Below are positions 52,903 to 62,120 of a stretch of DNA of 64,000 bases, in pieces (position 1 is the first letter of the stretch; each line of letters starts with the position of its first letter). The position numbers and the translations under genes are program-made. The notes under the pieces are model-generated. The model searched no databases, was not told the DNA's origin, and saw nothing but the letters and a program-made list of their open reading frames with translations. The stretch comes from a gamma proteobacterium SS-5. GTDB taxonomy: Bacteria > Pseudomonadota > Gammaproteobacteria > Chromatiales > Chromatiaceae. The stretch is taken from assembly GCA_009497875.2 (NCBI GenBank), contig CP032508.2, positions 3,162,001-3,226,000 on the forward strand, in the 5' to 3' direction.

Positions 52903-54990
52903 TCATTCGCTGCGCAGCAACTCAATCCCTGTCCCCTGAACCAGCTCCTCGGCCGGTAATGGCTTGGAAAACACAAAGCCCTGTCCATAGTTACAGTTGA
53001 TCTCCCGCAGTAGTTGCTGCTGCGCCTGGGTCTCAATACCCTCGGCCACTACCTGTAAATCCAGGCTTTGGCTCATGGCCAAAATGGCTTGGACCAGGGC
53101 GCGATCCCGACTTTGCTCCACCATGTCCCGAATAAAGGCGCGATCGATCTTGACCGCATCCACCGGGAAATTTTTCAGGTAGGACAGTGACGAATAACCC
53201 GTGCCAAAGTCATCCAGATAGACCTTGAAACCCAGCTCCCTGACCTGTTCCAGCCAGGTCGTCACACCCTCCAGGTCATCGGCCAGGGCGGTCTCGGTGA
53301 TCTCCAGCACCAAGAATTCGGGCTCCAGCCTGTGGTACTGGGTCAGCTCAAACAGCCACTTGGGGTCGATGCCCTGGGGTATTTGGTGGGCGGAGACGTT
53401 GACCGATGCATAGAACACCAACCCCCGCTGCCGCCATTCCTGTAGTTGTTGGCAGACAGCTTTGCATACCCATGTGCCTATGGCCTGGATCAGCCCGGCC
53501 CCTTCGGCAATGGGGATGAAATGGGCGGGGCTGATGGGGCCAAGCTCGGGATGCCGCCAGCGCAACAGGGACTCGACCCCCAGGGTGGCACCGCTGTGCA
53601 GATCGACTATGGGTTGGTAATGGATGCTCAGCTGGTCTTGGGTCAGGGCCTGGCGCAGATCCCGTTCCAATCGGTGTCGCTGCAGTACTTCCTTGTCCAT
53701 CGCCTCGGTAAAGAAGCGCAGTCGGCTGCCGCCCTCGGCCTTGGCCCTGGACAGGGCCAGGGTGGCGTTACGCAGCAGCAGTGGGTGGCTGTCGGCATCA
53801 TCGGGAAACAGGCTGATACCGATACTGGCATCGATCTCGGCCCGCCCCTCGGGCAGAACAAAGACCTCCTGTATCCGCTCCAGCACCTGTTTGGCCATTG
53901 CCTCGCACTGGCGATGATCGGCCTGCTCGGTCAGCACCAGGGCAAATTCGCTGCCGCCAATGCGGGCAGCGGTATCTATTTCACGGATTGAGTCACTCAG
54001 CCGCGCAGCTACCTGCTGCAACAGGGCATCGCCACTGAGATAGCCCAGACTCTCGTTGACCTGCTTGAAGCGATCCAGGGCGATAAGCAGCAGACAGAGC
54101 GTGCAGCGGTTGCGGTTGTGCTGCTTGAGGGCCTGATCCAGGCGTTCCAGCAACAGGGTGCGATTGGCCAGACCGGTGAGGGCATCGTAGTTGCCGTGGT
54201 GGCGAATCTCCCGCTCGGTGAGTTTGCGCCGGGTGATCTCACTGGCCTGGGCGATATAGCCGCTGACTTCGCCCTGGGCATCCCGCACCGCGGTGATGCG
54301 CTCCCACTGCGGGTAGATGGAGCCGTTTTTATGCCGATTCCAGATCTCCCCCTCCCAGAAACCCTGCTGCAGCAGCCCATGCCAAAGTTGCTGATAGAAT
54401 TCTCGATCATGCCGACCGGATTTGAACAGACGCGGGGTCTGGCCTATGACTTCTTCTGGGGCATAGCCGGTCAGCTCGGTGAAGGAGGGGTTGACCCGGT
54501 GAATCACCCCCCTGACATCGGTCAGGACGATGCAGTCGCTACTGACCTCAAACAGGGTCGCGGCCTCTTGCAGTTGTCGATTTTGCTGCTGCAGGGCCTG
54601 CTGCAACTGGCTCAGATGCAGATGGGTGGCGACCCGGGCCAATACCTCTTCCGCCTGAAAGGGCTTGCTGATGTAATCCACTCCCCCAAGCTGAAAGGCG
54701 CGCACCTTGTTCTCGGCATCCTGCAGGGCGCTGAGGAAGATCACCGGCACCTTGGCCGTGACCGGATTGGCCTTGAGCCGTTCGCAGACCTGATAACCGT
54801 CCAGCCCGGGCATCATGATGTCCAGCAGTATCAGGTCAGGCACTTCCTCCTGGGCGGCGTACAGGGCCTGTTCACCCTGGGAGAGGGGCCGTACCTCATA
54901 GTTTTCAGCCGAGAGGATGGAATTGATCACCTTGAGATTTTCCAGGGTGTCGTCCACCACCATGATGTGCGGTTTTTGATTTTCAGTCAT
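52903..54990 (-). CDS. REC-PAS-GGDEF-EAL response regulator
   Basis: 695 residues. Receiver (about 8-125) with DLILLDIMMPGLDG; PAS (140-260, NPSFTELTGYAPEEVIGQTP); GGDEF-like domain (265-425) whose signature is IGGSEFALVL, with Ser at the catalytic Asp, so it is probably not a cyclase; EAL domain with GVESLLRW (ESL variant), ITETALADD, DDFGTGYSSLSYL, VKIDRAFI and AEGIETQ, which look competent to hydrolyse c-di-GMP. The start overlaps the end of the sensor kinase gene by 8 nt, so the two form a signalling pair. Confidence 0.92.
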   Translation of the reverse strand: MTENQKPHIMVVDDTLENLKVINSILSAENYEVRPLSQGEQALYAAQEEVPDLILLDIMMPGLDGYQVCERLKANPVTAKVPVIFLSALQDAENKVRAFQLGGVDYISKPFQAEEVLARVATHLHLSQLQQALQQQNRQLQEAATLFEVSSDCIVLTDVRGVIHRVNPSFTELTGYAPEEVIGQTPRLFKSGRHDREFYQQLWHGLLQQGFWEGEIWNRHKNGSIYPQWERITAVRDAQGEVSGYIAQASEITRRKLTEREIRHHGNYDALTGLANRTLLLERLDQALKQHNRNRCTLCLLLIALDRFKQVNESLGYLSGDALLQQVAARLSDSIREIDTAARIGGSEFALVLTEQADHRQCEAMAKQVLERIQEVFVLPEGRAEIDASIGISLFPDDADSHPLLLRNATLALSRAKAEGGSRLRFFTEAMDKEVLQRHRLERDLRQALTQDQLSIHYQPIVDLHSGATLGVESLLRWRHPELGPISPAHFIPIAEGAGLIQAIGTWVCKAVCQQLQEWRQRGLVFYASVNVSAHQIPQGIDPKWLFELTQYHRLEPEFLVLEITETALADDLEGVTTWLEQVRELGFKVYLDDFGTGYSSLSYLKNFPVDAVKIDRAFIRDMVEQSRDRALVQAILAMSQSLDLQVVAEGIETQAQQQLLREINCNYGQGFVFSKPLPAEELVQGTGIELLRSE

Positions 54991-57900
54991 CCGAGTGCTT
55001 CCCCCGCAAAAGTTCCAGCCATTCTAACACCCGCGGATAGTCGTAGTTCTCAATCCAGCCCCGCAGCTGGTCTGCCAGTATCGGATCTTTGGCGGCCAGT
55101 TGGTCCAGGAGGGGGCTTGCCCGCTCAGGCCTGGCGCGGCGCATGGCCTGGCTCAGACCATCGAGCCAGTCACTGGAGAGGCCCAGCGCAAGGCAATCCT
55201 TAGGGGAGGGGATTTCCGGCCCTTGCCCCAGGACTTGCTGGGTGGGCCTTGTTTTGGCCACGGGGATTGCCTGCTCAGTGCCGAGCCAAACCAGGGGCAG
55301 CTGGGCCTGGAGCACATCCAGAAGGGCAGCGTATTGCAAGGGCTTGCTGAGAAAATCCCGGCAACCGGCAGCCAGGCATTGCTCGCGATCCTCGTCAAAT
55401 GCCCGGCCGGTCAGGGCGACGATACATTTATTCGCCGCGCCGGGCCGGGCCATGAGCTGTTGCGTGGCCTCCAGGCCATCAAGCCTCGGCATGCATCTGT
55501 CCATCAGTATCAGATCAAAGGCCTGCTGTTCGGTGAGGGCAAGGGCCAGCTGGCCATCTTCGGCCTCGCTCAGGGCAAAGCCCAAGGGCTCCAGCAGATT
55601 GACCAGCAGGGAACGATTGAGGGGCTCATCATCGACCAACAGCAGGCGGAAGCCTTGCTCCAGGCCGTCGGTGCGCCGGTAGCCTGTGACGCTGAGGGTG
55701 TCCATGCCCTGCTCGGCTTCTCGCCATTGCTGTTCCAACAGCTGTAACGGCAGCCGTACCTTAAACAGACTACCCTGTCCTGGTTGGCTTTCCAGCTCCA
55801 ACAGGCCGCCCATTTGCTCCACCAGATTGCGGCTGATGGCCAGTCCCAGGCCGGTGCCCTGCTGTTTGTAGTGGGCCTCACCGACCTGGCTGAAGGGCTT
55901 GAATACCTCGACCTGCTGCTCTGGGGCTATGCCGATACCGCTGTCGCTGACCCGAATCAGCAGATCGCCATCGGCCTGGGGACTCAGGTCCGAGCCCTTC
56001 TGGTAACTTGCCTCCAGGCGTACCTGGCCGTGCTGGGTGAATTTGATGGCATTGCTGAGCAGGTTGACGCAGATCTGGCGCAGACGCTTGGCATCGAGCT
56101 TGACCCAAGCGGGCAGCTGCTCTTCATGGCATTCAAAGCAGAGTTCCTTTTCCTGCGCCTTGAGGCTGAACAGCCGCCCCAGGTCCACAAAAAAGCCGCG
56201 CAAGGCAAAGGGCTCAGGCACCAGCTCCAGGCGACCGGCCTCGATCTTGGCCAGGTCCAGCACGTCGTTGATCAGGTTCAGCAGGTGGTCGCCGCTTTGT
56301 TTGATGATCTCCAGGTTATGCCGCTTATCCCGGTCTAGATCGGGATCGCGCAACAGGACCTGGGAAAAGCCCAACACGGCGTTGAGCGGGGTACGCAGTT
56401 CGTGACTCATGTTCGCCAGGAAGGCGCTCTTGGCCTGACTGGCCGCCTCTGCGGCAATCTTGGCCGCCTGCAGTTCCTCTTGCAGCTGAATCAGGCTCAG
56501 GTAACGGCCCAGAATGGTGGCGGCGATACGCAGCATGGTGATCTCATCCTCATGCCAGCGGTGCTGGTGCCGGGTCTCGTCGAAGCCAATCAGGCCCCAC
56601 CAGCGCCCCTGCACCTCGATCGGCACCACCAGGATGGAAATGATGCCCTGTTCAATCAGGGTTTGACGCTCTATCTCAGGGAATTCCGCCAGAGAGCCGT
56701 AGATACTCTCCCCTCGGCCCAGGCGCTCAGTCCAACGGGCAAAGCCGTCTTCATAGACAAAATGCTGCAAATCCGGATTGTCCAGCTGCGCGATCACGCC
56801 GGGGGCGCAGACCTCGTAGGTCTGACGGGTACAGAGCCGGTTTTGTTGATCGATGAAGTTCTCGAAGATATAGACCCTTGCCGCGTCGGTACAGTCACGT
56901 AACCGGTCCAGGGCCTCATTGATATTTTCCTTCACCGAGCGCTGGTGCAACAGGCAGAGGGAGGCACTGGTTACCGCCATTTGGTAATTGAGCGAACGCT
57001 CCAGTCGTTGCTCCGCCAGCTTGCGACGGTTGATCTGGCCGGCCAATTGGCGATTCCAGATCAGGATCAGCAGTATCACCAGGGCGGTCCCCCCGGCCAA
57101 CTGCCACAGCAGCGCGTAATCCAGCTTGCGCTGTTGCAGCGGATTGGCCCACATCCACTGGCGGTGCAGCTGCAGACGTTCCTCCGGGGTGATGGCGGCA
57201 ATGGCGCGATTGAGCAGGGGCAGCAGGGGGGCATGTTCCTGAGCCAGCATGATCTGTAGCTCAAAGGAGACATCCGTGACCCCGGCCAGATGCAGCAGAT
57301 GGTCGTCACGCTCGGCCAGGTAGTGTTGCAGCACCGGCAGTATATCCACCGCCACACGGGCCTGTCCCTGGGCCACCGCCTGCAGCGCCGTTGGGGTGTC
57401 CTTTACCAACAGAAATCGCATGTTCGGGTACTTCTGCTTGAGCAGGTGGTAGGCGCTATAGTGCTCGCCTACCGCTATTATTTGATCCTGCAGGGCCGAG
57501 GCCGCTGTGATGATGCCATCATCCCGGCGCATGACCATGGCGATGGGAAACTGCTCGTAGCCCTGGCTGAACAGGGCAAACTCGGCGCGGTCCTGGGTAG
57601 AGGTGGTTGCCATGAACAGATCCGCCTTGCCCTGTTGCATGTCAGCCACCACGGCGGCAAAGGGCTTGGGCGGCAGTATCTGCTCCTGCAACTGTAATTT
57701 ATCGCGCAGCAGGGTCCAGTAGTCCTCGCTGATACCGACCACCTTGCCCCGCTCATCGACATAGGAGAAGGGCCGCCAGCCGAGCGAGGTAGAGCGGCGT
57801 AGGGACAGTTGCGCCAGATAGCGGCGTTCCGCATCGCTCAGCTGTACCTGGCCTTGCCGATCCATGCCGCCCACCTGCCCCAGCCAGGTCTGGGCAATGG

Positions 57901-58663
57901 CCTCGCGTTTGGCCAAAGGGATACTGGCCAGGGCCTTGTTGATGATGCCCGGCAGCAGGGGCCAGTCCTTGCGCAGCGACATCAAGACAGGGTGGCGACT
58001 GGACTCGATGAAGCCAGAAACTTCAAACCCCATCAGGCTGTTGTTGCGCCGCCACCACTCCAGGTCTATGGCCCCGATCACCGCCTCCACCTGACCCTCC
58101 AGCAGGGCCTTGGCCAGGGCCTCGTTGCTGCTCAAGCCCTGGGCTTCTATCCCCGGCACCTGGGCCAGCATCTCATCGACCACCCGCATCCCGGCCAGAT
58201 AGCCAACCCGCCGCCCGGCCAAATCCTCCAGCCGCTGCAAAGGGGTGGAGTTGCTGCGCACATAGATGTGGAAGTAGCCGTGATAGTAGGGCTCAGTGTA
58301 GAGAAAATACCGATCCCAGATGGAATTGGGGGCCGAAGCCGCCAGGCCGTCGATCTCCCCGGTCAGGGCCTTGTCGGTCACCGCCTGCCAGTCCTGTTCC
58401 ACATGCAACTGCAGGCGATTGCCCAGTCGCTGGTTGAGCAGACGCAAATAATCCACCACCAGGCCGCTGCGGGAGCCGTCTGGATTGATAAAGACATCGG
58501 GCTGAAACTGGTCGGAGATGCCCAGCACAATGCGCGGATGGGCATCCAGCCAGGCGCGTTCTTCTACGCTCAGATCCAGGGCAGGGTCCTGCACCGCCAC
58601 CCCTGGCGCAGAGATCAGCCAGAGGCATGCCAAGAGACAGATATGCAACAAACGCCGGGGCAT
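54983..58663 (-). CDS. Hybrid sensor kinase with two periplasmic binding domains (BvgS/EvgS-like)
   Basis: 1,226 residues. A signal peptide (LLHICLLACLWLISAPGVA) is followed by two family-3 solute-binding domains (about 45-270 and 278-505), a transmembrane helix near 520-540, a GAF-like domain (560-745), HisKA with His in FLANMSHELRTPLNAVLGFS (about 760), an ATPase domain (VNLLSNAIKFTQ; GTGLGLAISRNL) and a receiver (LLLVDDEPLNRSLL; LILMDRCMPRLDGLEATQ) from about 1008, then a C-terminal tail. It should sense a small ligand and pass phosphate to the REC-PAS-GGDEF-EAL protein encoded just downstream. Ligand unknown. Confidence 0.9.
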   Translation of the reverse strand: MPRRLLHICLLACLWLISAPGVAVQDPALDLSVEERAWLDAHPRIVLGISDQFQPDVFINPDGSRSGLVVDYLRLLNQRLGNRLQLHVEQDWQAVTDKALTGEIDGLAASAPNSIWDRYFLYTEPYYHGYFHIYVRSNSTPLQRLEDLAGRRVGYLAGMRVVDEMLAQVPGIEAQGLSSNEALAKALLEGQVEAVIGAIDLEWWRRNNSLMGFEVSGFIESSRHPVLMSLRKDWPLLPGIINKALASIPLAKREAIAQTWLGQVGGMDRQGQVQLSDAERRYLAQLSLRRSTSLGWRPFSYVDERGKVVGISEDYWTLLRDKLQLQEQILPPKPFAAVVADMQQGKADLFMATTSTQDRAEFALFSQGYEQFPIAMVMRRDDGIITAASALQDQIIAVGEHYSAYHLLKQKYPNMRFLLVKDTPTALQAVAQGQARVAVDILPVLQHYLAERDDHLLHLAGVTDVSFELQIMLAQEHAPLLPLLNRAIAAITPEERLQLHRQWMWANPLQQRKLDYALLWQLAGGTALVILLILIWNRQLAGQINRRKLAEQRLERSLNYQMAVTSASLCLLHQRSVKENINEALDRLRDCTDAARVYIFENFIDQQNRLCTRQTYEVCAPGVIAQLDNPDLQHFVYEDGFARWTERLGRGESIYGSLAEFPEIERQTLIEQGIISILVVPIEVQGRWWGLIGFDETRHQHRWHEDEITMLRIAATILGRYLSLIQLQEELQAAKIAAEAASQAKSAFLANMSHELRTPLNAVLGFSQVLLRDPDLDRDKRHNLEIIKQSGDHLLNLINDVLDLAKIEAGRLELVPEPFALRGFFVDLGRLFSLKAQEKELCFECHEEQLPAWVKLDAKRLRQICVNLLSNAIKFTQHGQVRLEASYQKGSDLSPQADGDLLIRVSDSGIGIAPEQQVEVFKPFSQVGEAHYKQQGTGLGLAISRNLVEQMGGLLELESQPGQGSLFKVRLPLQLLEQQWREAEQGMDTLSVTGYRRTDGLEQGFRLLLVDDEPLNRSLLVNLLEPLGFALSEAEDGQLALALTEQQAFDLILMDRCMPRLDGLEATQQLMARPGAANKCIVALTGRAFDEDREQCLAAGCRDFLSKPLQYAALLDVLQAQLPLVWLGTEQAIPVAKTRPTQQVLGQGPEIPSPKDCLALGLSSDWLDGLSQAMRRARPERASPLLDQLAAKDPILADQLRGWIENYDYPRVLEWLELLRGKHSDD

Positions 58664-59256
58664 AGCGGCCTCCTGTATGTCGAATTTGGCCAGCTACTGA
58701 AGGTATCATAAGTAATCTTGGGAGGGGGAGGGCAGGAGATAGAATTTCCATCATTGTGCGACAAATTCATTTAATGACGCAAAAGACCTTCAACCCCCTG
58801 CCCTCCTTAACTACCCAGGCCATTAAGCCCCTTACCCCTTTGGGGAGAAACCGCCTCAGCCCTTGGTGACCGGTTTTTTCCCGTAACCGGGGGAAGCTTA
58901 TGGGGTAGAGAGTTGGCCTCCCCCTTTGCAAAAGGGGGATTGAGGGGGAGCATTACCCACTTGTCTCACCTCGATCAGCAAGCGGCTGGAATCATGGGCA
59001 AGCCCGCTCCCACTGGGCCAACCCTATCGATGCGGCGTAGAATGACCAGCTTGGGCTGGAACAAATGGGTAATGCTCCGATTGAAGAAATCCCCCCTACC
59101 CCCCTTTGTAAAGGGGGGAATTTGAGCCCCTCTCCTTGAAGGTGAGAGGGAGCGAGTAATTACCTCAGTCCTCTGTCTTCTGCTCAAGCCATCTTCCTGT
59201 CACATTGGTTGCGCACAATCGCCCCATCATTCAATGACATCAGAGGGGGCCTTGCT
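58664..59256. other. Intergenic region with repeats
   Basis: No gene. It contains purine/pyrimidine-rich phrases (CCCCCTTTGCAAAAGGGGG type; AAATCCCCCC) on both sides of the MITE-like element at 58947-59078. The promoter of the zinc-finger gene at 59257 should be near its right end. Confidence 0.5.
58947..59078. mobile_element. 132-bp MITE-like element with 13-bp terminal inverted repeats
   Basis: GGAGCATTACCCA (58947-58959) and TGGGTAATGCTCC (59066-59078) are perfect terminal inverted repeats. The interior has no coding capacity. A same-length copy is at 35826-35957 and a truncated one at 52640-52704. The flanks GATTGAGGG and GATTGAAGA (7 of 9 equal) could be an old target duplication. Probably mobilised in trans. 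Confidence 0.65.
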
Positions 59257-59505
59257 ATGGAGCGTTTTGCCGATGAGTTGGACCTGACCCAGGTCCGGAT
59301 TGAAGAGTTGACCCAGCGGACCATCGCCGAGATCCGCCGTAAGCTGAGTGATGGCGTGGGCCGCGCCGACTGCCAGGATTGCGGTGGCCAGGTGCCCAGC
59401 GAGCGCCTGCGTCATGTACCCAACGCCACCCGCTGCGCGCCCTGCCAAGAGCGCCATGAGCGGCAACAATCCCAATTCCAATTCAGCGCCAGCGCGGCAT
59501 TCTAG
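59257..59505 (+). CDS. TraR/DksA-type zinc-finger protein
   Basis: 82 residues from ATG 59257 with GAGGGGG upstream. A helical start (ERFADELDLTQVRIEELTQR) precedes the four-cysteine finger DCQDCGGQVPSERLRHVPNA ... RCAPCQERHE. Short family members of this type bind the RNA polymerase secondary channel or have unknown roles. Eight bp before btaA, so it may be cotranscribed with the betaine-lipid genes. Confidence 0.8.
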   Translation: MERFADELDLTQVRIEELTQRTIAEIRRKLSDGVGRADCQDCGGQVPSERLRHVPNATRCAPCQERHERQQSQFQFSASAAF

Positions 59506-59513
59506 GGGCATAC

Positions 59514-60755
59514 ATGGAACATCTCAGGCCAGCCAATGGCTCAAAAAAGACCGGTCTGGGCAATCGCCTGCACCAGAACCTGTTCAGCAGCCTGTATCAG
59601 CGCAACCTGATCTACAACACCTGCTGGGAAGACCCGGCGGTGGACCGCGAGGCCCTGCAGATCGGCCCCGAGGACCGTATGCTGGTGATCACCAGCGCCG
59701 GTTGCAACGTGCTTGACTACGCCCTGTGTGGCCCGGCCCGCATCCACGCGGTGGACGCCAATCCGCGCCAGACCGCCCTGCTGGAGCTGAAACTGGCGGG
59801 CATACGCCAGCTGCAACACAGTGACTTCTTCGCCCTGTTCGGCCAGGGCGGGCATCTCCAGGCCCAGGAGATCTATCAGGATGCCCTGCGTGCTGAGCTG
59901 TCCGATTTCGCCCGGGGCTTCTGGGATAGGCGCATCCACTGGTTCAGCCGCAGCGGACGCAACGACAGCTTCTATTACTTCGGTTTGTCCGGGCTGGTGG
60001 CGCGGGGTTTTCGCAACTACCTGCGCCTGCGTCCCAAGCTGAGGGAGGCGATTTATGGCCTCTACCACAGTCAGGACCTGGACGAGCAGCGGGCGCGCTA
60101 CGATGAAGAAATCGCCCCCCTGCTCTGGGGGCGGACGGTGAAATGGATGATCAGCCGCCCGCTGACCATGAGCCTGCTGGGCGTGCCGCACCCCCAGCGC
60201 GAGGAGGTCAAGCGCAGCCATCAAGGCGGCATCTACGGCTTTGTGCGCGACTCCATCGAATACGTCTTTCGCCATCTGCCGGTGGCGGACAACTACTTCT
60301 GGGCGGTGTATATCCACGGCAGCTACAGCCCCAGCTGTTGCCCTGAATACCTCAAGCCGCACAACTTTGCCGCCCTGAAGAGCGGCCTGGTGGACTGCAT
60401 CCGGCCCCACAGCGGCCTGATCACGGACTTTCTCAACCAGACCGATGAGGCCATCTCCCGCTTTGTGCTGCTCGATCACATGGACTGGATGAGCGTCTAT
60501 CACCCCCAGGCCCTGGCCGAGGAATGGGCGGCAATACTGCAACGCGCCACCCCAGATGCCCGGCTGATCTTCCGCAGCGCCCATGCCCGGCCCGATTACC
60601 TGGAGCAGATCCGCATCCCCGGCCACAACAGCCGGGTGCAGGAGCTGTTTCAGTTTGACCCGGCGCTGGCCGAGCGCCTGACCCTGAAAGACCGGGTGCA
60701 CACCTACGCCGGTTTTCACATCGCCCAGCGCCAGGCCGCGCCGGGGTATGCCTGA
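59514..60755 (+). CDS. btaA: S-adenosylmethionine:diacylglycerol 3-amino-3-carboxypropyltransferase
   Basis: 413 residues, DUF3419 family. The start LYQRNLIYNTCWEDPAVDRE, the AdoMet-site region MLVITSAGCNVLDYAL with the following IHAVDANPRQTALLELKL, and HFFALF-like and LDHMDWM motifs are characteristic of BtaA. The enzyme moves the aminocarboxypropyl group of AdoMet to diacylglycerol, the first step to the betaine lipid DGTS. Its stop overlaps the btaB start (TGATG). Confidence 0.9.
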   Translation: MEHLRPANGSKKTGLGNRLHQNLFSSLYQRNLIYNTCWEDPAVDREALQIGPEDRMLVITSAGCNVLDYALCGPARIHAVDANPRQTALLELKLAGIRQLQHSDFFALFGQGGHLQAQEIYQDALRAELSDFARGFWDRRIHWFSRSGRNDSFYYFGLSGLVARGFRNYLRLRPKLREAIYGLYHSQDLDEQRARYDEEIAPLLWGRTVKWMISRPLTMSLLGVPHPQREEVKRSHQGGIYGFVRDSIEYVFRHLPVADNYFWAVYIHGSYSPSCCPEYLKPHNFAALKSGLVDCIRPHSGLITDFLNQTDEAISRFVLLDHMDWMSVYHPQALAEEWAAILQRATPDARLIFRSAHARPDYLEQIRIPGHNSRVQELFQFDPALAERLTLKDRVHTYAGFHIAQRQAAPGYA

Positions 60756-61486
60756 TGGCCCTGGCCGAGGATGGCCGCATCCTCTGGGCCTTACTGCGCG
60801 GCCAACCGGGGCAGGGCAGCCTGCAGGAGCGGCTGAACGGATTCTATGGCCCGCAGGCCGCCCAATATGACCAGTTCCGCGAACGCCTGTTGCAGGGTCG
60901 TTCCGAGCTGCTGCATGATCTGGCCGGGCGATTAAACAAGGGTGATAGCCTGCTGGAGATGGGTGCCGGCACCGGGCGCAACCTAGCCTTTCTCAGCCCA
61001 CGGTTGGATGATCTGGCCCGGGTGGAGCTGGTGGACCTGTGCCAGCCCCTGTTGGCCCAGGCCGAGGCGCGCTGGCGGCACCTGCCCCAGGTGCAGGTGA
61101 TTGAGGCGGATGCCACCTGCTATCGGCCGCAACAGCCAGTGGATGCGGTGTATTTTTCCTATTCCCTGAGCATGATCCCGGACTGGTTCAGCGCCATCGA
61201 CAACGCACTGGCCCTGCTCAAGCCGGGGGGCTGGCTGGCGGTGGTGGATTTTTACGTCAGCCGCCGCAGCCCGGCACCGGGGCATAGACGCCACGGCGCC
61301 CTCTGTCGCCACTTCTGGCCGGCCTGGTTCGCCCACGACGGGGTGCAGCCCAGCCCCGATCACCTGCCCTATCTGGAGGCACGCTGCGAGCGGGTCTCCC
61401 TGGCCGAGGAAATGGCCCGCGTGCCCTATCTACCCCTGCTCCGGGTGCCCTACTACCGCTTTCTGGGGCGAAAAAAAGGCCAGTAG
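60755..61486 (+). CDS. btaB: Betaine-lipid N-methyltransferase
   Basis: 243 residues. Class I AdoMet methyltransferase: motif I SLLEMGAGTGRNLAFLSPR, acidic VELVDLCQPLL, ADATCYRP, and motif VDAVYFSYSLSMIPDWF. The NGFYGPQAAQYDQFRERL start and the VDFYVSRR element are typical of BtaB, which adds three methyl groups to give DGTS. Translationally coupled to btaA. Such lipids replace phospholipids when phosphate is scarce; no Pho box was confirmed. Confidence 0.9.
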   Translation: MALAEDGRILWALLRGQPGQGSLQERLNGFYGPQAAQYDQFRERLLQGRSELLHDLAGRLNKGDSLLEMGAGTGRNLAFLSPRLDDLARVELVDLCQPLLAQAEARWRHLPQVQVIEADATCYRPQQPVDAVYFSYSLSMIPDWFSAIDNALALLKPGGWLAVVDFYVSRRSPAPGHRRHGALCRHFWPAWFAHDGVQPSPDHLPYLEARCERVSLAEEMARVPYLPLLRVPYYRFLGRKKGQ

Positions 61487-61566
61487 GCCTCAAACCTAAC
61501 GATCATGGGGCGGAGAACGGAGGACTGAAGACTGAAAAAAGGGAAGCGCCTTATACGCGGCATGGC

Positions 61567-61591
61567 CCGCAGCCGGGTTGCCCGGCTGCGG
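61567..61591. terminator. Strong hairpin between btaB and napB
   Basis: CCGCAGCCGGG (61567-61577) and CCCGGCTGCGG (61581-61591) form a perfect 11-bp stem with a 3-nt loop between convergent genes. There is no T-run on either side, so it may act as a transcript-stabilising or rho-assisted end. Confidence 0.6.
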
Positions 61592-61613
61592 GGTTGGGTG
61601 CCCAGAGGGTCTG

Positions 61614-62048
61614 TTATTGCACGGTCTGGAAGTTGTTGCCTACCAGGGGTTCGGCCTCGATCTGAGAGACGTGGCACTGGTTGCAGAAGTAACGACGACC
61701 GGGCATCTCATCCAGTATCTTGCCATGGGCGTCGGCGTAGTGGGACTCGGGCATGGGTACGGACTTGGCCTCTTCCTCGCCCTTTTCCTTCTGATGACAG
61801 TCCAGGCACTCGTTCTGGCTGAGATTGACGGTGTATTTCTCGTTACGGTGCGGGGCCAGCGGTGGCTGCTGCTCGAAGGTTTTGGGGATGTTCTCCTTGT
61901 CGTTGATGAACCTGACCAGCTTGGGCGCTGGGGCATCGGCCGCTATGGGGTCTTTGCCGCCGAGGGATTTAAGCTCGGCCAGGCTGGCACCGGACAGACC
62001 CAGCAGGACGCTGAGCAGGATACTGTAGAACAGAACGGATGTTTTCAT
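61614..62048 (-). CDS. napB: Periplasmic nitrate reductase, diheme cytochrome c subunit
   Basis: 144 residues from ATG 62048 (AGGAG upstream). Signal peptide (VLFYSILLSVLLGLSGASLA). Two heme-binding sites, ECLDCHQ and FCNQCHV, with distal His candidates in PLAPHRNEKY and ESHYADAHGK. NapB delivers electrons to NapA in the periplasm. It lies 72 bp downstream of napA. Confidence 0.93.
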   Translation of the reverse strand: MKTSVLFYSILLSVLLGLSGASLAELKSLGGKDPIAADAPAPKLVRFINDKENIPKTFEQQPPLAPHRNEKYTVNLSQNECLDCHQKEKGEEEAKSVPMPESHYADAHGKILDEMPGRRYFCNQCHVSQIEAEPLVGNNFQTVQ

Positions 62049-62120
62049 GTCTTCTCCTCTCACTGGGCCTTGGGCCCAGGCGTGGATAAATAAGGGATTG
62101 TTGCTGTATCGAGGCGGGCC

